A DNA stretch of 48,612 nt, taken from assembly GCF_000463075.2 (NCBI RefSeq), contig NZ_AVAQ01000015.1:1-48612 (forward strand), in the 5' to 3' direction. Shown piece by piece: positions 34,024 through 42,889 of this stretch; the stretch's first letter is position 1, and each line of letters starts with the position of its first letter. Position numbers and translations under genes: made by a program. A model generated the notes under the pieces. The model was not told the origin of the DNA, searched no databases, and was given only the letters and a program-made list of their open reading frames with translations. The DNA comes from Lactiplantibacillus plantarum EGD-AQ4. Lineage in GTDB: Bacteria; Bacillota; Bacilli; Lactobacillales; Lactobacillaceae.

Positions 34024-35415
34024 CTACTTACCCAGACAGAACTGGCTAAATAGCTGGTCTAATAATTCATCTTCATAGCTGTCCCCGGTAATTTGACCGA
34101 GAAATTCCCAGCAACGGGTCATGTCGATTTGGACCAGATCCACTGGCATGCCAGCGGCCAAACCGGTCTGGACGTCTTGTAGCGCCTGTTTGGCTTGATT
34201 GAGCAAACCGATGTGGCGCGCGTTCGTGACCATGACACTATTTTGATTGCTTTCGATACCTTCACTGAAGAACATCTTAGCGATGCGTTGTTCCAATTGC
34301 GTCACGCCGCTCTGTTCAAGGACAGACATGCTCAACACGTCTTTAGCATCCACGAATTTTGCGAGTTCAGCTTGATCCAGCTGGGCGGGCAGATCCGTCT
34401 TGTTCAAAATCACGATCCGCTTCGACTGCGCTGTTTCTTGCAACAATTCCTGGTCTTCAGTGGTCAACGGCCGACTGCTGTCTAGGACTAATAACACTAA
34501 GTCAGCGGCGCCAATCGCTTTACGACTGCGTTCGACTCCAATTTTTTCGACTTTATCTTCAGTGTCGCGAATACCAGCCGTATCGACCAGTTTGAGCGGC
34601 ACCCCGCGGACATTGACGTATTCTTCGATAACATCACGAGTCGTCCCGGCAACATCCGTCACGATCGCTTTATCTTCATGTAACAGGTGATTGAGTAGAC
34701 TCGATTTTCCGACGTTGGGGCGGCCAATAATGGCAGTTGCCAGGCCTTCACGTAAGACTTTTCCTTGCTTGGCCGTCGCCAACAATTGGTCGATGCTCTG
34801 CGCAACTTCAGTGGCCTTTTCCTTTAACATCTTGGTCGTCATCGTCTCGACCGCGTCGTATTCTGGATAATCGATATTAACTTCGACTTGGGCCAAAACG
34901 TCCAAAATATCTTGACGTAAATGCCGAATCAACTTCGACAAATCACCATCTAATTGGTTTAGAGCGACCTTCATGGATTTATCCGTCTTCGCACGAATCA
35001 GATCCATTACGGCTTCCGCTTGTGACAAGTCCAACCGGCCATTTAAGAAGGCCCGTTTGGTAAATTCACCGGGTTCCGCCATCCGCGCACCATGACTCAA
35101 AATCAGTTGTAAAATTTCGTTAGTCGCAACCAGGCCCCCGTGACAGTTGATTTCGACCACGTCTTCACGGGTATAGGTCTTAGGTGCCCGCATCACAGAC
35201 GCCATCACTTCATCGACTTCTTGATGGGTGTCCGGGTCAACAATGTGCCCATAGTTGATCGTATGGGATTTGACCTGACTGAGGTCCTTGCCCTTGAAAA
35301 TCTGGGTGACCACGTTAAACGTCTGGTCCCCGCTAATCCGAATAATTGAAATACCACCTTCACCAGGCGGCGTTGAAATTGCCGCGATCGTATCAAATTC
35401 TGTGGTCGTTGGCAT
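34024..35415 (-). CDS. mnmE: tRNA modification GTPase MnmE
   Basis: 463 residues. The N-terminal tetrahydrofolate-binding domain (1-120; [15 protein letters not shown]) and the helical domain surround the G domain. P-loop GRPNVGKSS is at 231-239, with [13 protein letters not shown] and NKTDLP following. The C-terminal FCLGK ends the protein with the conserved Cys460. It is a potassium-dependent GTPase partner of MnmG. A near-consensus promoter upstream is followed by a terminator-like hairpin before the gene, so its leader may be regulated. Confidence 0.98.
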   Translation of the reverse strand: MPTTTEFDTIAAISTPPGEGGISIIRISGDQTFNVVTQIFKGKDLSQVKSHTINYGHIVDPDTHQEVDEVMASVMRAPKTYTREDVVEINCHGGLVATNEILQLILSHGARMAEPGEFTKRAFLNGRLDLSQAEAVMDLIRAKTDKSMKVALNQLDGDLSKLIRHLRQDILDVLAQVEVNIDYPEYDAVETMTTKMLKEKATEVAQSIDQLLATAKQGKVLREGLATAIIGRPNVGKSSLLNHLLHEDKAIVTDVAGTTRDVIEEYVNVRGVPLKLVDTAGIRDTEDKVEKIGVERSRKAIGAADLVLLVLDSSRPLTTEDQELLQETAQSKRIVILNKTDLPAQLDQAELAKFVDAKDVLSMSVLEQSGVTQLEQRIAKMFFSEGIESNQNSVMVTNARHIGLLNQAKQALQDVQTGLAAGMPVDLVQIDMTRCWEFLGQITGDSYEDELLDQLFSQFCLGK

Positions 35416-35508
35416 ACCATCATGTCCTTTCTTGTCAGCGTTTCATCGCCTAATACCATACCAAATTTACTTACAATTAGTTAATAATATGTCCTAAAAT
35501 GCAGAAAA

Positions 35509-35552
35509 AAAGCGCCTAGTCCACGCCACCTTAAAGCGTGGATAAAGCACTT
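35509..35552 (-). terminator. Terminator-like hairpin between jag and mnmE
   Basis: On the minus strand TCCACGC and GGCGTGGA form the inner stem and AAAGTGC and GCGCTTT the outer stem, followed by TTTTTTTC. It would end jag transcripts, and also those from the promoter at 35591-35619. Confidence 0.8.
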
Positions 35553-35590
35553 TGACTACTTTATCTAAAAGATAAGAATGATTAACACCT

Positions 35591-35619
35591 ACTATAATAG
35601 CTCACCCGGAGTTTGTCAA
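35591..35619 (-). promoter_or_regulatory. Promoter between jag and mnmE, upstream of a terminator
   Basis: On the minus strand TTGACA (35614-35619), exactly 17 nt, TATAGT (35591-35596). Initiation near 35584 would give a leader of about 75 nt containing an ATCT/AGAT hairpin and then the terminator. mnmE expression would need read-through. Confidence 0.7.
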
Positions 35620-35646
35620 ACGCCTGTTTGCGTTCACCGTTATGAA

Positions 35647-36777
35647 CTATTTCCGAATCGCAACAACCACGGCACGGTGTGGCTCCCGTCCCTCTGAAAA
35701 AGTGGTGACGTGATGGTTATTGGCCAATTCAGCATGAATCAATTTGCGTTCAAATGACGGCATCGGGTCTAGGAAAACTTGCTTGCCAGTCGCAATCACT
35801 TCCCGCGCCGTGCTTTCAGCTAAGCGCTTCAGGGTCGCCACGCGCCGATCGCGATAATCGTCGACATCCAAGACGACGTTGACGTGTGAGGCACCGTGGT
35901 GATTCATATAAACTTGGGCGAGATCTTGCAAGGCATTGATGGTACGCCCGTGCTTTCCAATCAACAAGCCCTGTTTGGCGGTGTTGAAGTTCAACGTCGC
36001 ATACCGGTTGCCAAAATCAACATCGAGGTCCGCGGCAATGCCCAGTTGCTTGACGACTTCCAATAAGTAGGCACTCAAATTGCGAATCGCCGTTTCATTT
36101 GCGGCTTGGCGGGCAGCAATTTCTGCGGGTGTCCGCGGTGTTGGGGCGGCCTGTTCCACGTCATGCGCGGTGCTTGCTTTAGCTTTGGCCGTTTTCGCCT
36201 TGTTCGCTGTCGATTTAGCTGCCTTGCCATTGGTTTGGTGGTCGGCGTCCTGTGTATGAGCCGCTTGATCAGTCGGCGCTTTAGTTGCCGTTTTGGCAGC
36301 TTTGCTGACGCTTGCCTGGTGCCTGTTCGCATCACTGGCTTTCGTTTCAGCGCCATGGCCTTCAGTAGTCTGAGCGTTTGCTGAATACTGGTTTGCGGCT
36401 GCCGCAGCATCCGTCTCATCCGCTGACCCAGCATCACCAGGAACGATGGGACCCGTGCTGACATCCGGGGTCACAATGGTCTTGGCTGGCGACGTTACCG
36501 CGGATGTGGGTGCTGCTGACGTTGCCGGACGCTTTGGTGCTGCCGACTGGGCAGTCGTTTCAGCGGGCTGTGGCTGTTTGGCTGCAGTCGTGGTTTCCGC
36601 TGCTGTGGAGGCCGGCACCGCCGTTATTTTAACTTGAGCCGGCTGTTTTCCCAGCCCTAAAAAGCCCTTCTTCGCTTCAGCAATGACTTCCACAGTCACC
36701 TGGTCGCGTGTTCGGTGCAGTTGTTTTAAACCGGTCGCAATTGCGGCCGCGACGGTATTACCTTCAAATACTGTCAT
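35647..36777 (-). CDS. jag: Jag/KhpB RNA-binding protein with long linker
   Basis: 376 residues, much longer than the roughly 200 usual for B. subtilis Jag. The Jag-N domain (1-53) has KKGFLGLG. A low-complexity Ala/Thr/Lys linker spans about 54-220. The KH domain has GKHG at 274-277. The C-terminal R3H domain has R344 and H348 of the RxxxH motif in SFERKLIHAEL. KhpB binds RNA, probably with KhpA, and affects cell division and wall synthesis. It usually sits beside yidC; here two unrelated genes lie between them. ATG after GAGGAGG. Confidence 0.93.
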   Translation of the reverse strand: MTVFEGNTVAAAIATGLKQLHRTRDQVTVEVIAEAKKGFLGLGKQPAQVKITAVPASTAAETTTAAKQPQPAETTAQSAAPKRPATSAAPTSAVTSPAKTIVTPDVSTGPIVPGDAGSADETDAAAAANQYSANAQTTEGHGAETKASDANRHQASVSKAAKTATKAPTDQAAHTQDADHQTNGKAAKSTANKAKTAKAKASTAHDVEQAAPTPRTPAEIAARQAANETAIRNLSAYLLEVVKQLGIAADLDVDFGNRYATLNFNTAKQGLLIGKHGRTINALQDLAQVYMNHHGASHVNVVLDVDDYRDRRVATLKRLAESTAREVIATGKQVFLDPMPSFERKLIHAELANNHHVTTFSEGREPHRAVVVAIRK

Positions 36778-36995
36778 GACTTAAATCCTCCTCGTTAACA
36801 ATCCTGTTCTCATTATAGCATTACCTTTCCCCTTGCGAACAGCTGACTAGCCACACTTAATGAACCCTTACAACGATTCGCTTGGCGTGATAACCGGCAT
36901 TTGATCTGAAGCTATTGTCGGCATTCATCGTGCTGCACCGTGATCGATGACAATCGTGCGAGGCCAAGCGCTAGTTTGAATCCTGCTAAACCGAC

Positions 36996-37036
36996 GCCGA
37001 TTCTGGCAAACCGGCACCTGGTCGACCAGAATCGGC
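36996..37036. repeat. 11-bp perfect inverted repeat
   Basis: GCCGATTCTGG and CCAGAATCGGC separated by 19 nt, without a T-run. Possibly an operator or RNA hairpin upstream of jag. Confidence 0.6.
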
Positions 37037-37104
37037 AATCTAATCGTTATCGTCCACACCAGACCCGTCGTCATTAGCCATTCAATCACCCGTTGATCCC
37101 AACG

Positions 37105-37145
37105 AAAAACCGATTCTCTAGCAGCACTGCCCTAGAAAATCGGTT
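37105..37145 (-). terminator. Terminator downstream of amidohydrolase
   Basis: On the minus strand AACCGATTTTCTAG pairs with CTAGAGAATCGGTT, one mismatch, followed by TTT. It lies about 170 nt after the stop codon. Confidence 0.75.
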
Positions 37146-37318
37146 CGTCATTAACCTAAGTGTTCAGTTGATTCACCATCGTGTCACGCCGCCTAGTACG
37201 CTGTCTCAGCGGCTTGTTGGCTCATTATAATTGGTTGTTGTTCAGACTACTGACCATCGTGTTCAGATTATTGTTCAGTGATACTTGCTGCCCACACTCA
37301 GCAAGCATCCAACTAATC

Positions 37319-38572
37319 TTAACCTACTTGCCGCACTGGTTCATTTTCTTCAATATCTGCCACTTGTGCCGCGTGATGGACTTGAATGCCGTGTTGGAAG
37401 ACGTCTTTGTCACGCTGAATCACGCGAATATCTTCGATTGGATTTTCCGTCATCGCAATAAAGTCAGCGAATTTGCCAGCCGCAATCGTCCCATATTCGG
37501 CGTCCACATGCATCGCCCGTGCGCAGTTGATCGTCGCTGTATCGATGGCTTGGGCCGGTGTCATGCCCGCTTTATCGACATAGAGCTGCATTTCATAGGC
37601 GGATTCATCCTCGAACCCGTTATACGGCGTCCCAGCATCCGTGCCCATCGCAATTGGGATGCCCGCAGCAGCGGCCTTCGTGATACTTGCGAAGTGTTTC
37701 TTGATGTTCACGATGACTTTTTCGCGCGCCCAGGCTGGCACGGTCTTTTCACCATATTTATAAATGGCATACATCGCATTCATCGTCGGCACAATGACCG
37801 TCCCGTGTTTACGCATCATTTCGATGGTTTCATCATCAATATCAAAGGCATGTTCGACGGTATCGACGCCCGCTTGAACGGCTTCTTTGACCCCCGCATT
37901 ACCTTGGGCGTGGGCTGCGACCGTCTTACCTTTATGGTGGGCTTCTTCAACTGCTGCCTGGACCTCTTCGAAGTTAAATTGAATGTCATCCGGCGTTTCA
38001 CCATTGCGAAGCACACCGCCCGTGACCATCATCTTGATATTATCAACGCCCATCTTGAGTGCTTGCCGGACGCCGTGAATGACCGCATCAACGCCATCGA
38101 CTTCATGACCGCCATCCGCACCGTGACCACCAGTGATTGAGAAGGCTTGCCCGGACGTCATCACGCGGGGACCGGCTATCTTCCCTTCACGTTGCATTTT
38201 CGCGATGGCGACGTCAATATCATATTGGGCCCCCACGTTGCGGATGTAAGTTACGCCATGATTGATCATATCTTGCATATTGCGAATCGCGTACATCGTA
38301 TTGTATTCACGGGACGCTGGATGGCGATCTTCTTGTCCATCATGCCACCAATACGTTGGAATGCTGGTGATATGGGTATGGGCGTTCATGATTCCCGGCA
38401 TCACGTACTTGCCTTGCATGTCGGTCGTCTGTTCAGCGATCGTATCCGGTGTTCCGGTACCAATTGCGATGATTTTACCAGTCGCATCGTCAACGGTAAT
38501 AAACTGATTGTCGATAAACGTTTGCTTTTCTGAACTGTAGATTGAGGCGTTGATATAGTTGGTTTTGGTCAT
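37319..38572 (-). CDS. Metal-dependent amidohydrolase (imidazolonepropionase/prolidase-like)
   Basis: 417 residues of the amidohydrolase superfamily. VMPGIMNAHTHITS carries the HxH metal ligands H65 and H67. Later come TVAAHAQGNAGVKEAV and DTVEHAFDID, each with a metal-binding His, and MGTDAGTPYNG with the catalytic Asp. Members of this subgroup hydrolyse cyclic amides, carboxyl-terminal dipeptides (Xaa-Pro, Xaa-Arg) or similar. It follows an OppA-type binding protein in the same direction, which suggests a peptide-derived substrate. The ATG follows GAAAGGAAG. Substrate not determined. Confidence 0.85.
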   Translation of the reverse strand: MTKTNYINASIYSSEKQTFIDNQFITVDDATGKIIAIGTGTPDTIAEQTTDMQGKYVMPGIMNAHTHITSIPTYWWHDGQEDRHPASREYNTMYAIRNMQDMINHGVTYIRNVGAQYDIDVAIAKMQREGKIAGPRVMTSGQAFSITGGHGADGGHEVDGVDAVIHGVRQALKMGVDNIKMMVTGGVLRNGETPDDIQFNFEEVQAAVEEAHHKGKTVAAHAQGNAGVKEAVQAGVDTVEHAFDIDDETIEMMRKHGTVIVPTMNAMYAIYKYGEKTVPAWAREKVIVNIKKHFASITKAAAAGIPIAMGTDAGTPYNGFEDESAYEMQLYVDKAGMTPAQAIDTATINCARAMHVDAEYGTIAAGKFADFIAMTENPIEDIRVIQRDKDVFQHGIQVHHAAQVADIEENEPVRQVG

Positions 38573-38704
38573 AATAATGACTTCCTTTCATTTTGGCAGG
38601 TCGCATCCCGTCTCGTAACGGTAACGGACCATCGTTTTCATCACAACATTGTTGGTTCTTTAACTGACTGGCCACCACGCCTCACCACCTTTCAGGGTTA
38701 TTCG

Positions 38705-40342
38705 TTATTTCCAATAAGCATATTGAAGTTGACTGGCCGTTCCAGAAAACTCGTCCCACTTCAATCCACCGACATCCTTGCTGACCAAGAACGCGGATGA
38801 GGCTTGATAAGTTGGAATGACTGCAGCTAACTTCATCAACCGACGATCGGCCTGTTTCTCATAGTCCCACCGTTGTGCGGCGGTGTATTTGGCCGTGTCG
38901 GAGACTTTCGCCATCAAAGCATCATACTTGGCATCCTTCCACTGGGTGAAGTTGATGCTGTTAGAACTCTGCATGCCATCCAAGAAGTTCTGCGCGTCCG
39001 GATAATCTGGCCCCCAGCCAACTGTGACCAGGTCGAAGTTCCCCGTGAAATCTCGTGAAACGTGGGTCGCATGTGGTACCGCTACGATTTTGATCGTCAC
39101 ACCTTTCAAATACTTCTCAGCCACGCCTTGAACGTATTCTGCTAGTTTCTTCTCGGTGTCCGTGTCATCACACAAGAAGTTCAACGTGACCTTCTGCTTC
39201 CCCAGCTCTTGTTGGGCCTTCTGCCAGTATTGCTTGGCCTGCTTAATATTGGTTGGCGATAGATTGCCAACTTCCTTGACGAAGTCCTCGCCGGTCGTTG
39301 GATCACTCGCATAGTTTTTCGGGACGATGTTCGTCGCCGCTTGTGAGCCATCCTGGAGCACATCCTTGGCCAACGTCTTTTGGTTAACAACGAGGCTCAG
39401 GGCGTGCCGGAAATTCTCATTAGCCGTGACCGACTTCTTACTATTGAAGTAAATGTAATTATTCCGTCCAGTTTTAGTCACCGTCATCTCCTTATTATTG
39501 GCATTATTCTTGACGTATTGTCCCGAAATATTCGTCACTTGCACGGTCCCAGCGTTAAATAGGTTCTGCGCCGTGTTGTCGTCCTTGGTCACCGTGACTT
39601 TGATCCGCTTGATTTTGACGTTTTTCGCATTCCAGTAATACTTGTTCTTGACGTAATACCAACTATCATTGGACCCTTTCCAGCCCTTAATGACGTAGGC
39701 CCCGTTCGCCACCGTTGTCGCGGAATTGCTACCAAGCTTGGACCCATACTTGTTAACGGCGGCCGTGTTGAGTGGGTAAAAACTCGTGAACTCATAATTC
39801 ATATACGGCACGGGTTTACTCAGCTTAATCGAAAACGTGCGCTTGTTGATTGCCGTGACGCCCAGTTTATTGACCGCCATCTTCCCTTTGTTGACCGCAT
39901 CGAAATTCTTGATGTAACTGATGGCATCGAGATTTTGCGACTTCGTTTTCGGATTAGCTTGCCGCCGTAGCGCCGTGATAAAATCTTGTGACGTGATCTT
40001 CGTGCCATTCTGCCAGCGCGCATTCTTCCGAATCGTAAACGTGTAGCGGGTCTTGTTCTCAGTCGGCTTGACCTTCTTTTCAACGACCCCCGCAACGATC
40101 TTATTATTCGCATTTTTGCGATAAATCCCTTCGCCGGTTTGCGTAATGACGGACCCACCATTGGTTTCAATCGACGTGGTTGGGTCACTCGTCATTGGCT
40201 CCCCAGGAATCGTGATCCCCAACGTCTTATTCTGATTAGCGGTGCTAGTCGTCTTTGAAGAATTAGAGACCGCTCCTAAGCAGCCGGTTAATAATAAGGC
40301 ACTCACAACCCCAATAATGCTATATGTATACTTTGCCTGCAT
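38705..40342 (-). CDS. Oligopeptide-binding lipoprotein (OppA type)
   Basis: 545 residues. The signal peptide ends in the lipobox LLLTGC with the lipidated Cys at 21, followed by a low-complexity linker. The mature protein is a family 5 solute-binding protein (TIPGEPMTSDPTT near the start, then NARWQNGTKITSQDF). It captures peptides outside the cell for an Opp ABC importer; no permease or ATPase genes are in the window, so it must share one encoded elsewhere. ATG at 40342 after GGAGGG. Expression is probably controlled by the T-box leader just upstream, linking uptake to amino-acid shortage. Confidence 0.92.
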   Translation of the reverse strand: MQAKYTYSIIGVVSALLLTGCLGAVSNSSKTTSTANQNKTLGITIPGEPMTSDPTTSIETNGGSVITQTGEGIYRKNANNKIVAGVVEKKVKPTENKTRYTFTIRKNARWQNGTKITSQDFITALRRQANPKTKSQNLDAISYIKNFDAVNKGKMAVNKLGVTAINKRTFSIKLSKPVPYMNYEFTSFYPLNTAAVNKYGSKLGSNSATTVANGAYVIKGWKGSNDSWYYVKNKYYWNAKNVKIKRIKVTVTKDDNTAQNLFNAGTVQVTNISGQYVKNNANNKEMTVTKTGRNNYIYFNSKKSVTANENFRHALSLVVNQKTLAKDVLQDGSQAATNIVPKNYASDPTTGEDFVKEVGNLSPTNIKQAKQYWQKAQQELGKQKVTLNFLCDDTDTEKKLAEYVQGVAEKYLKGVTIKIVAVPHATHVSRDFTGNFDLVTVGWGPDYPDAQNFLDGMQSSNSINFTQWKDAKYDALMAKVSDTAKYTAAQRWDYEKQADRRLMKLAAVIPTYQASSAFLVSKDVGGLKWDEFSGTASQLQYAYWK

Positions 40343-40400
40343 CCCTAATCCCTCCATATGTATGATCTTTAATCAGCTTAAACTGGCGTCCGGTAAATAC

Positions 40401-40680
40401 AAAAAGACGTCCTACTAAGCTATTGCTTAAAAGGACGTCTTCACGCGGTACCACCTCATTTGTGAGTCAAGACGACTCACCACTTACATACGGCCAAATT
40501 AACTGACGATATGTTGGTACGCTATCGGGTACAACCGGAAGCCGCTTCACACGGCTTCTCACTAGCTATCGACTTTGAGTAATCAGTGCAGGTCGCTTTG
40601 CAGCTGCCGCGACTCTCTGTAACTGACTGATAACCGACTCCTCGATGGCCGTTCGTTTAATCTAATTATTTTTTAATGTG
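40401..40680 (-). promoter_or_regulatory. T-box riboswitch leader 2 (upstream of OppA)
   Basis: The minus strand contains the classical T-box GGTGGTACCGCG (complement of 40444-40455), then the terminator AAGACGTCCT...AGGACGTCTT TTT at 40401-40441. Stem I upstream has the conserved AGAGAGTCGCGG bulge region and ATCAGT/ACTGAT arms around a specifier loop reading TTACTCAAAG. I could not decide which triplet in that loop is read. The OppA start codon is about 60 nt after the terminator. Confidence 0.92.
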
Positions 40681-40686
40681 ATTCAC

Positions 40687-40715
40687 ATCTTAGCGGTGAT
40701 TTTTAGATTTGTCAA
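40687..40715 (-). promoter_or_regulatory. Promoter of T-box leader 2
   Basis: On the minus strand TTGACA (40710-40715), 17 nt, TAAGAT (40687-40692). The upstream stretch is A/T rich. Confidence 0.8.
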
Positions 40716-41146
40716 ATCCTTTTTTGAATTTTTTTAGCTGAATGCGCAAATATGGTTCGCAAATCGCGGTCGTCTCAGTCCTAAACATCCATCGGTGATA
40801 AAAAATAGGTGCGTTCTTAAGACAGCCAGCTCAGGCCCGCTGGAAAAATGCGAGTTGGCGTAACCCTACAGTGATAGATTCATTCTACGTCAGCTTTCAG
40901 AAGTTTCTGACGATGCGGAACGCAACACAGATTTGTGCCGACCATCCACTTCTTAAATACTGATCCTCCATTAACCCAGCACACACCGCTCACTAAAGTA
41001 GAATTTCATTTCTGAGCACTGTCAGAGTTGAAGCGCCCTGTTCCAACGCTATCAGCCAGCCCCACAGTTCAGACTAGGCTACATCCCCGGCTGACAAATA
41101 CCCGGTCAGTGTATTTTGACTGTTCGGTAAAGATAAATTCTAAGCA
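40716..41146. other. Intergenic region without recognised gene
   Basis: About 430 nt between the T-box promoter and the yidC terminator. I see no coding frame with a ribosome-binding site, no strong hairpin and no repeat family. Confidence 0.5.
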
Positions 41147-41175
41147 CAAAAAAAGACCCACCACACGGCAGGTCC
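41147..41175 (-). terminator. yidC terminator
   Basis: On the minus strand GGACCTGCC pairs, with wobbles, with GGTGGGTCT and is followed by seven T, directly after the yidC stop codon. Confidence 0.75.
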
Positions 41176-41183
41176 ATTTGTAT

Positions 41184-42017
41184 TTAACGTTTATGATTGC
41201 GAATCGCACGCTTTCTAGCTTTTTCCAAAGCCCGCTTGCGTTCTCGTTCTGCTTTTTGCTTCTCTTCCCGTTCGCGATTGATCTTGAATGGGTTTTGCAG
41301 AAGCAAGGTTTGTCCAACTTGGAATGCGTTAGAGATCACCCAGTACAAGGACAAGGCGGATGGCACGTTGATGGCCGTAATCAAAATAATTATGGGCATC
41401 AGGTACGTCATCGAAGTCGTCATCCCATTTTGCTCTGGTTGTGACTTCATCGCTAACCAGGAACTGGCAAACGTGAAGAGCGCCGCCAGAATCGGCAAGA
41501 CGTAGTACGGGTCCTTGCTACCTAATTGAAGCCATAAGAACGAACCGGTCTTCAGGACTTGGGTCCGCCAGATTGCTTGGTATAACGCAATCAAGATTGG
41601 CAACTGAACTAGCAATGGCAACATGCTGGCCATTGGATGCACACCATGCTTGGCGTACAGCTTCTTCATTTCCGCTTGGAGCTTTTGCTGAGTTTCCATA
41701 TCCCGTGATGAATATTGCTTTTGTAAAGCCTTCATCTGCGGTTGGACCTCTTGCATGGCTACCATGTTGCGGGTTTGGAAGATCATCAATGGTAAGATGA
41801 TGACCCGGATGATCAACGTAAAGACGATGATCCCGAGACCATAACTATGACCGAACAAGTTTGATAACCAAATAATCGCCCGTGAGAAGTTCAAGATGAT
41901 CAAGCCATCCCAAAATCCGGTACTCTTATCCGTGATGGGCGTATTGCTACACCCACTCAAAACTAGTACAAGTGCTAGTACGGCCAGCATTGCCAGTATT
42001 TTTCTGTACTTTTTCAA
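41184..42017 (-). CDS. yidC: Membrane protein insertase YidC/OxaA (lipoprotein form)
   Basis: 277 residues. The signal peptide has the lipobox VLVLSGC with Cys23. The conserved core follows with about five membrane helices, starting YGLGIIVFTLIIRVIILPL, with the groove Arg in the first core helix, and ending in NAFQVGQTLLLQ. A basic C-terminal tail (about 240-277) is typical of Gram-positive YidC2/OxaA2 and may contact the ribosome. It inserts membrane proteins with or without SecYEG. It starts 15 nt after rnpA, the usual order. Confidence 0.95.
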   Translation of the reverse strand: MKKYRKILAMLAVLALVLVLSGCSNTPITDKSTGFWDGLIILNFSRAIIWLSNLFGHSYGLGIIVFTLIIRVIILPLMIFQTRNMVAMQEVQPQMKALQKQYSSRDMETQQKLQAEMKKLYAKHGVHPMASMLPLLVQLPILIALYQAIWRTQVLKTGSFLWLQLGSKDPYYVLPILAALFTFASSWLAMKSQPEQNGMTTSMTYLMPIIILITAINVPSALSLYWVISNAFQVGQTLLLQNPFKINREREEKQKAERERKRALEKARKRAIRNHKR

Positions 42018-42032
42018 ACGAATGTCCTCACT

Positions 42033-42377
42033 TTAATCATTGTCCAGCAGGTGCGCTAGCTTTAGCGCATGGCTTAGATAAGCTTTGGTTTCGGCTTGCG
42101 ACTTACCGGCAACGGTTGGTCGGGCAATGACGAGGAAGTCCGCATCTTGCTTAAGCTGCGGCTTTAGCTCGGTGATTGATTGCCGAATCCGGCGTTTGAC
42201 CCAGTTACGCGCAACGGCATTCCCAATCTTTTTACCGACTGAAATACCCACGCGGAAATGAGGTTGCCCCGGTTTTTCCAAAACGTAAATGACAAATTGA
42301 CGATTGGCATACGAGTTGCGGGTCTCAAAAACTTGTTGGAACTCAGTTTCCTTTTTTACCCGATATGATTTTCGCAT
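42033..42377 (-). CDS. rnpA: Ribonuclease P protein component
   Basis: 114 residues with the family motif VGKKIGNAVARNWVKRRIRQ, the RNA-contacting basic helix, and an N-terminal YRVKKETEFQQVF. It binds the RNase P RNA and helps recognise pre-tRNA leaders. Conserved order rpmH-rnpA-yidC. Two hairpins stand between rpmH and rnpA, one terminator-like, which would set rnpA levels well below L34. Confidence 0.96.
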   Translation of the reverse strand: MRKSYRVKKETEFQQVFETRNSYANRQFVIYVLEKPGQPHFRVGISVGKKIGNAVARNWVKRRIRQSITELKPQLKQDADFLVIARPTVAGKSQAETKAYLSHALKLAHLLDND

Positions 42378-42429
42378 AATCCATCTCCATGTGTGCGCTC
42401 AAGCTCACCTGAGCGAATTGCTACACGAC

Positions 42430-42464
42430 TTTACAGCCCTAGACACGCGGTCCAGGACTGTAAA
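42430..42464 (-). repeat. Second hairpin in the rpmH-rnpA gap
   Basis: TTTACAG...GAC and GTC...CTGTAAA form an imperfect stem of about 15 bp with a 5-nt loop. It lies after the rpmH terminator and before the rnpA start, and could protect or process the rnpA mRNA. Confidence 0.65.
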
Positions 42465-42489
42465 GAAAAAGCCACTGATAATCAGTGGC
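42463..42489 (-). terminator. rpmH terminator / attenuator
   Basis: On the minus strand GCCACTGATTATCAGTGGC followed by TTTTTC, starting at the base after the rpmH stop codon. Confidence 0.85.
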
Positions 42490-42624
42490 CTATGCAGACA
42501 ATACTTTTCTGCCTCGTTGGCGGCGACGGGCTAACACTTTGCGGCCATTACTGGTGCTCATCCGTTTGCGGAAGCCATGTACACGTTGACGATGGCGCTT
42601 CTTTGGTTGGTAAGTTCTCTTCAT
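42490..42624 (-). CDS. rpmH: 50S ribosomal protein L34
   Basis: 44 residues, full length for L34. It begins [18 protein letters not shown] and includes the conserved [15 protein letters not shown], ending KVLSA. Two ATG codons stand in a row; I use the second (42624), which gives the canonical N-terminus and lies 7 nt after GGAGG. It is the first gene of rpmH-rnpA-yidC, divergent from dnaA across oriC. Confidence 0.97.
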   Translation of the reverse strand: MKRTYQPKKRHRQRVHGFRKRMSTSNGRKVLARRRQRGRKVLSA

Positions 42625-42716
42625 CATGACACCTCCTTCTCCATAATGACATGAATCAATTCGATTAAGTCGTTATTTTCAAAACGCAGTTTACATCCTA
42701 AATGCATTTCCTGACT

Positions 42717-42725
42717 ACTATAGCA
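42717..42725 (-). promoter_or_regulatory. rpmH extended -10 promoter
   Basis: On the minus strand TGCTATAGT; 17 nt upstream of TATAGT is a poor -35 (TTTTCA). The extended TGC fits a strong promoter without a good -35. Confidence 0.6.
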
Positions 42726-42889
42726 TATTTTACTTTATTTGAAAACCAGTAAATTTAATTTTCGTTCACCTAATCGTCGGACAAACGACCTGTTAGTTGC
42801 GAATGATACTGTGGACGACCAAAAGACAACTTTCCGTTATTCGCAGGTTGCGCACAGACTTTTCGACAAAATCACGGGGTGTTATTTAG

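Larger units (their letters stand above)
36778..37318. other. Intergenic region with two hairpins
   Basis: About 540 nt between jag and the amidohydrolase gene. It holds an 11-bp perfect inverted repeat (36996-37006 with 37026-37036) and a terminator at 37105-37145. The sequence around them repeats short words such as ACCGGCA, CCATCGTGT and GTTCAG. No gene seen. Confidence 0.6.

Noticed and set aside
36075-36637. Several open frames on both strands across the jag linker
   Set aside because: The low-complexity Ala/Thr/Lys coding sequence keeps other frames open; none has a start signal.
37181-38140. Plus-strand open frame of 319 codons
   Set aside because: It is antisense to the amidohydrolase gene, which has all family motifs and a ribosome-binding site; the frame has neither.
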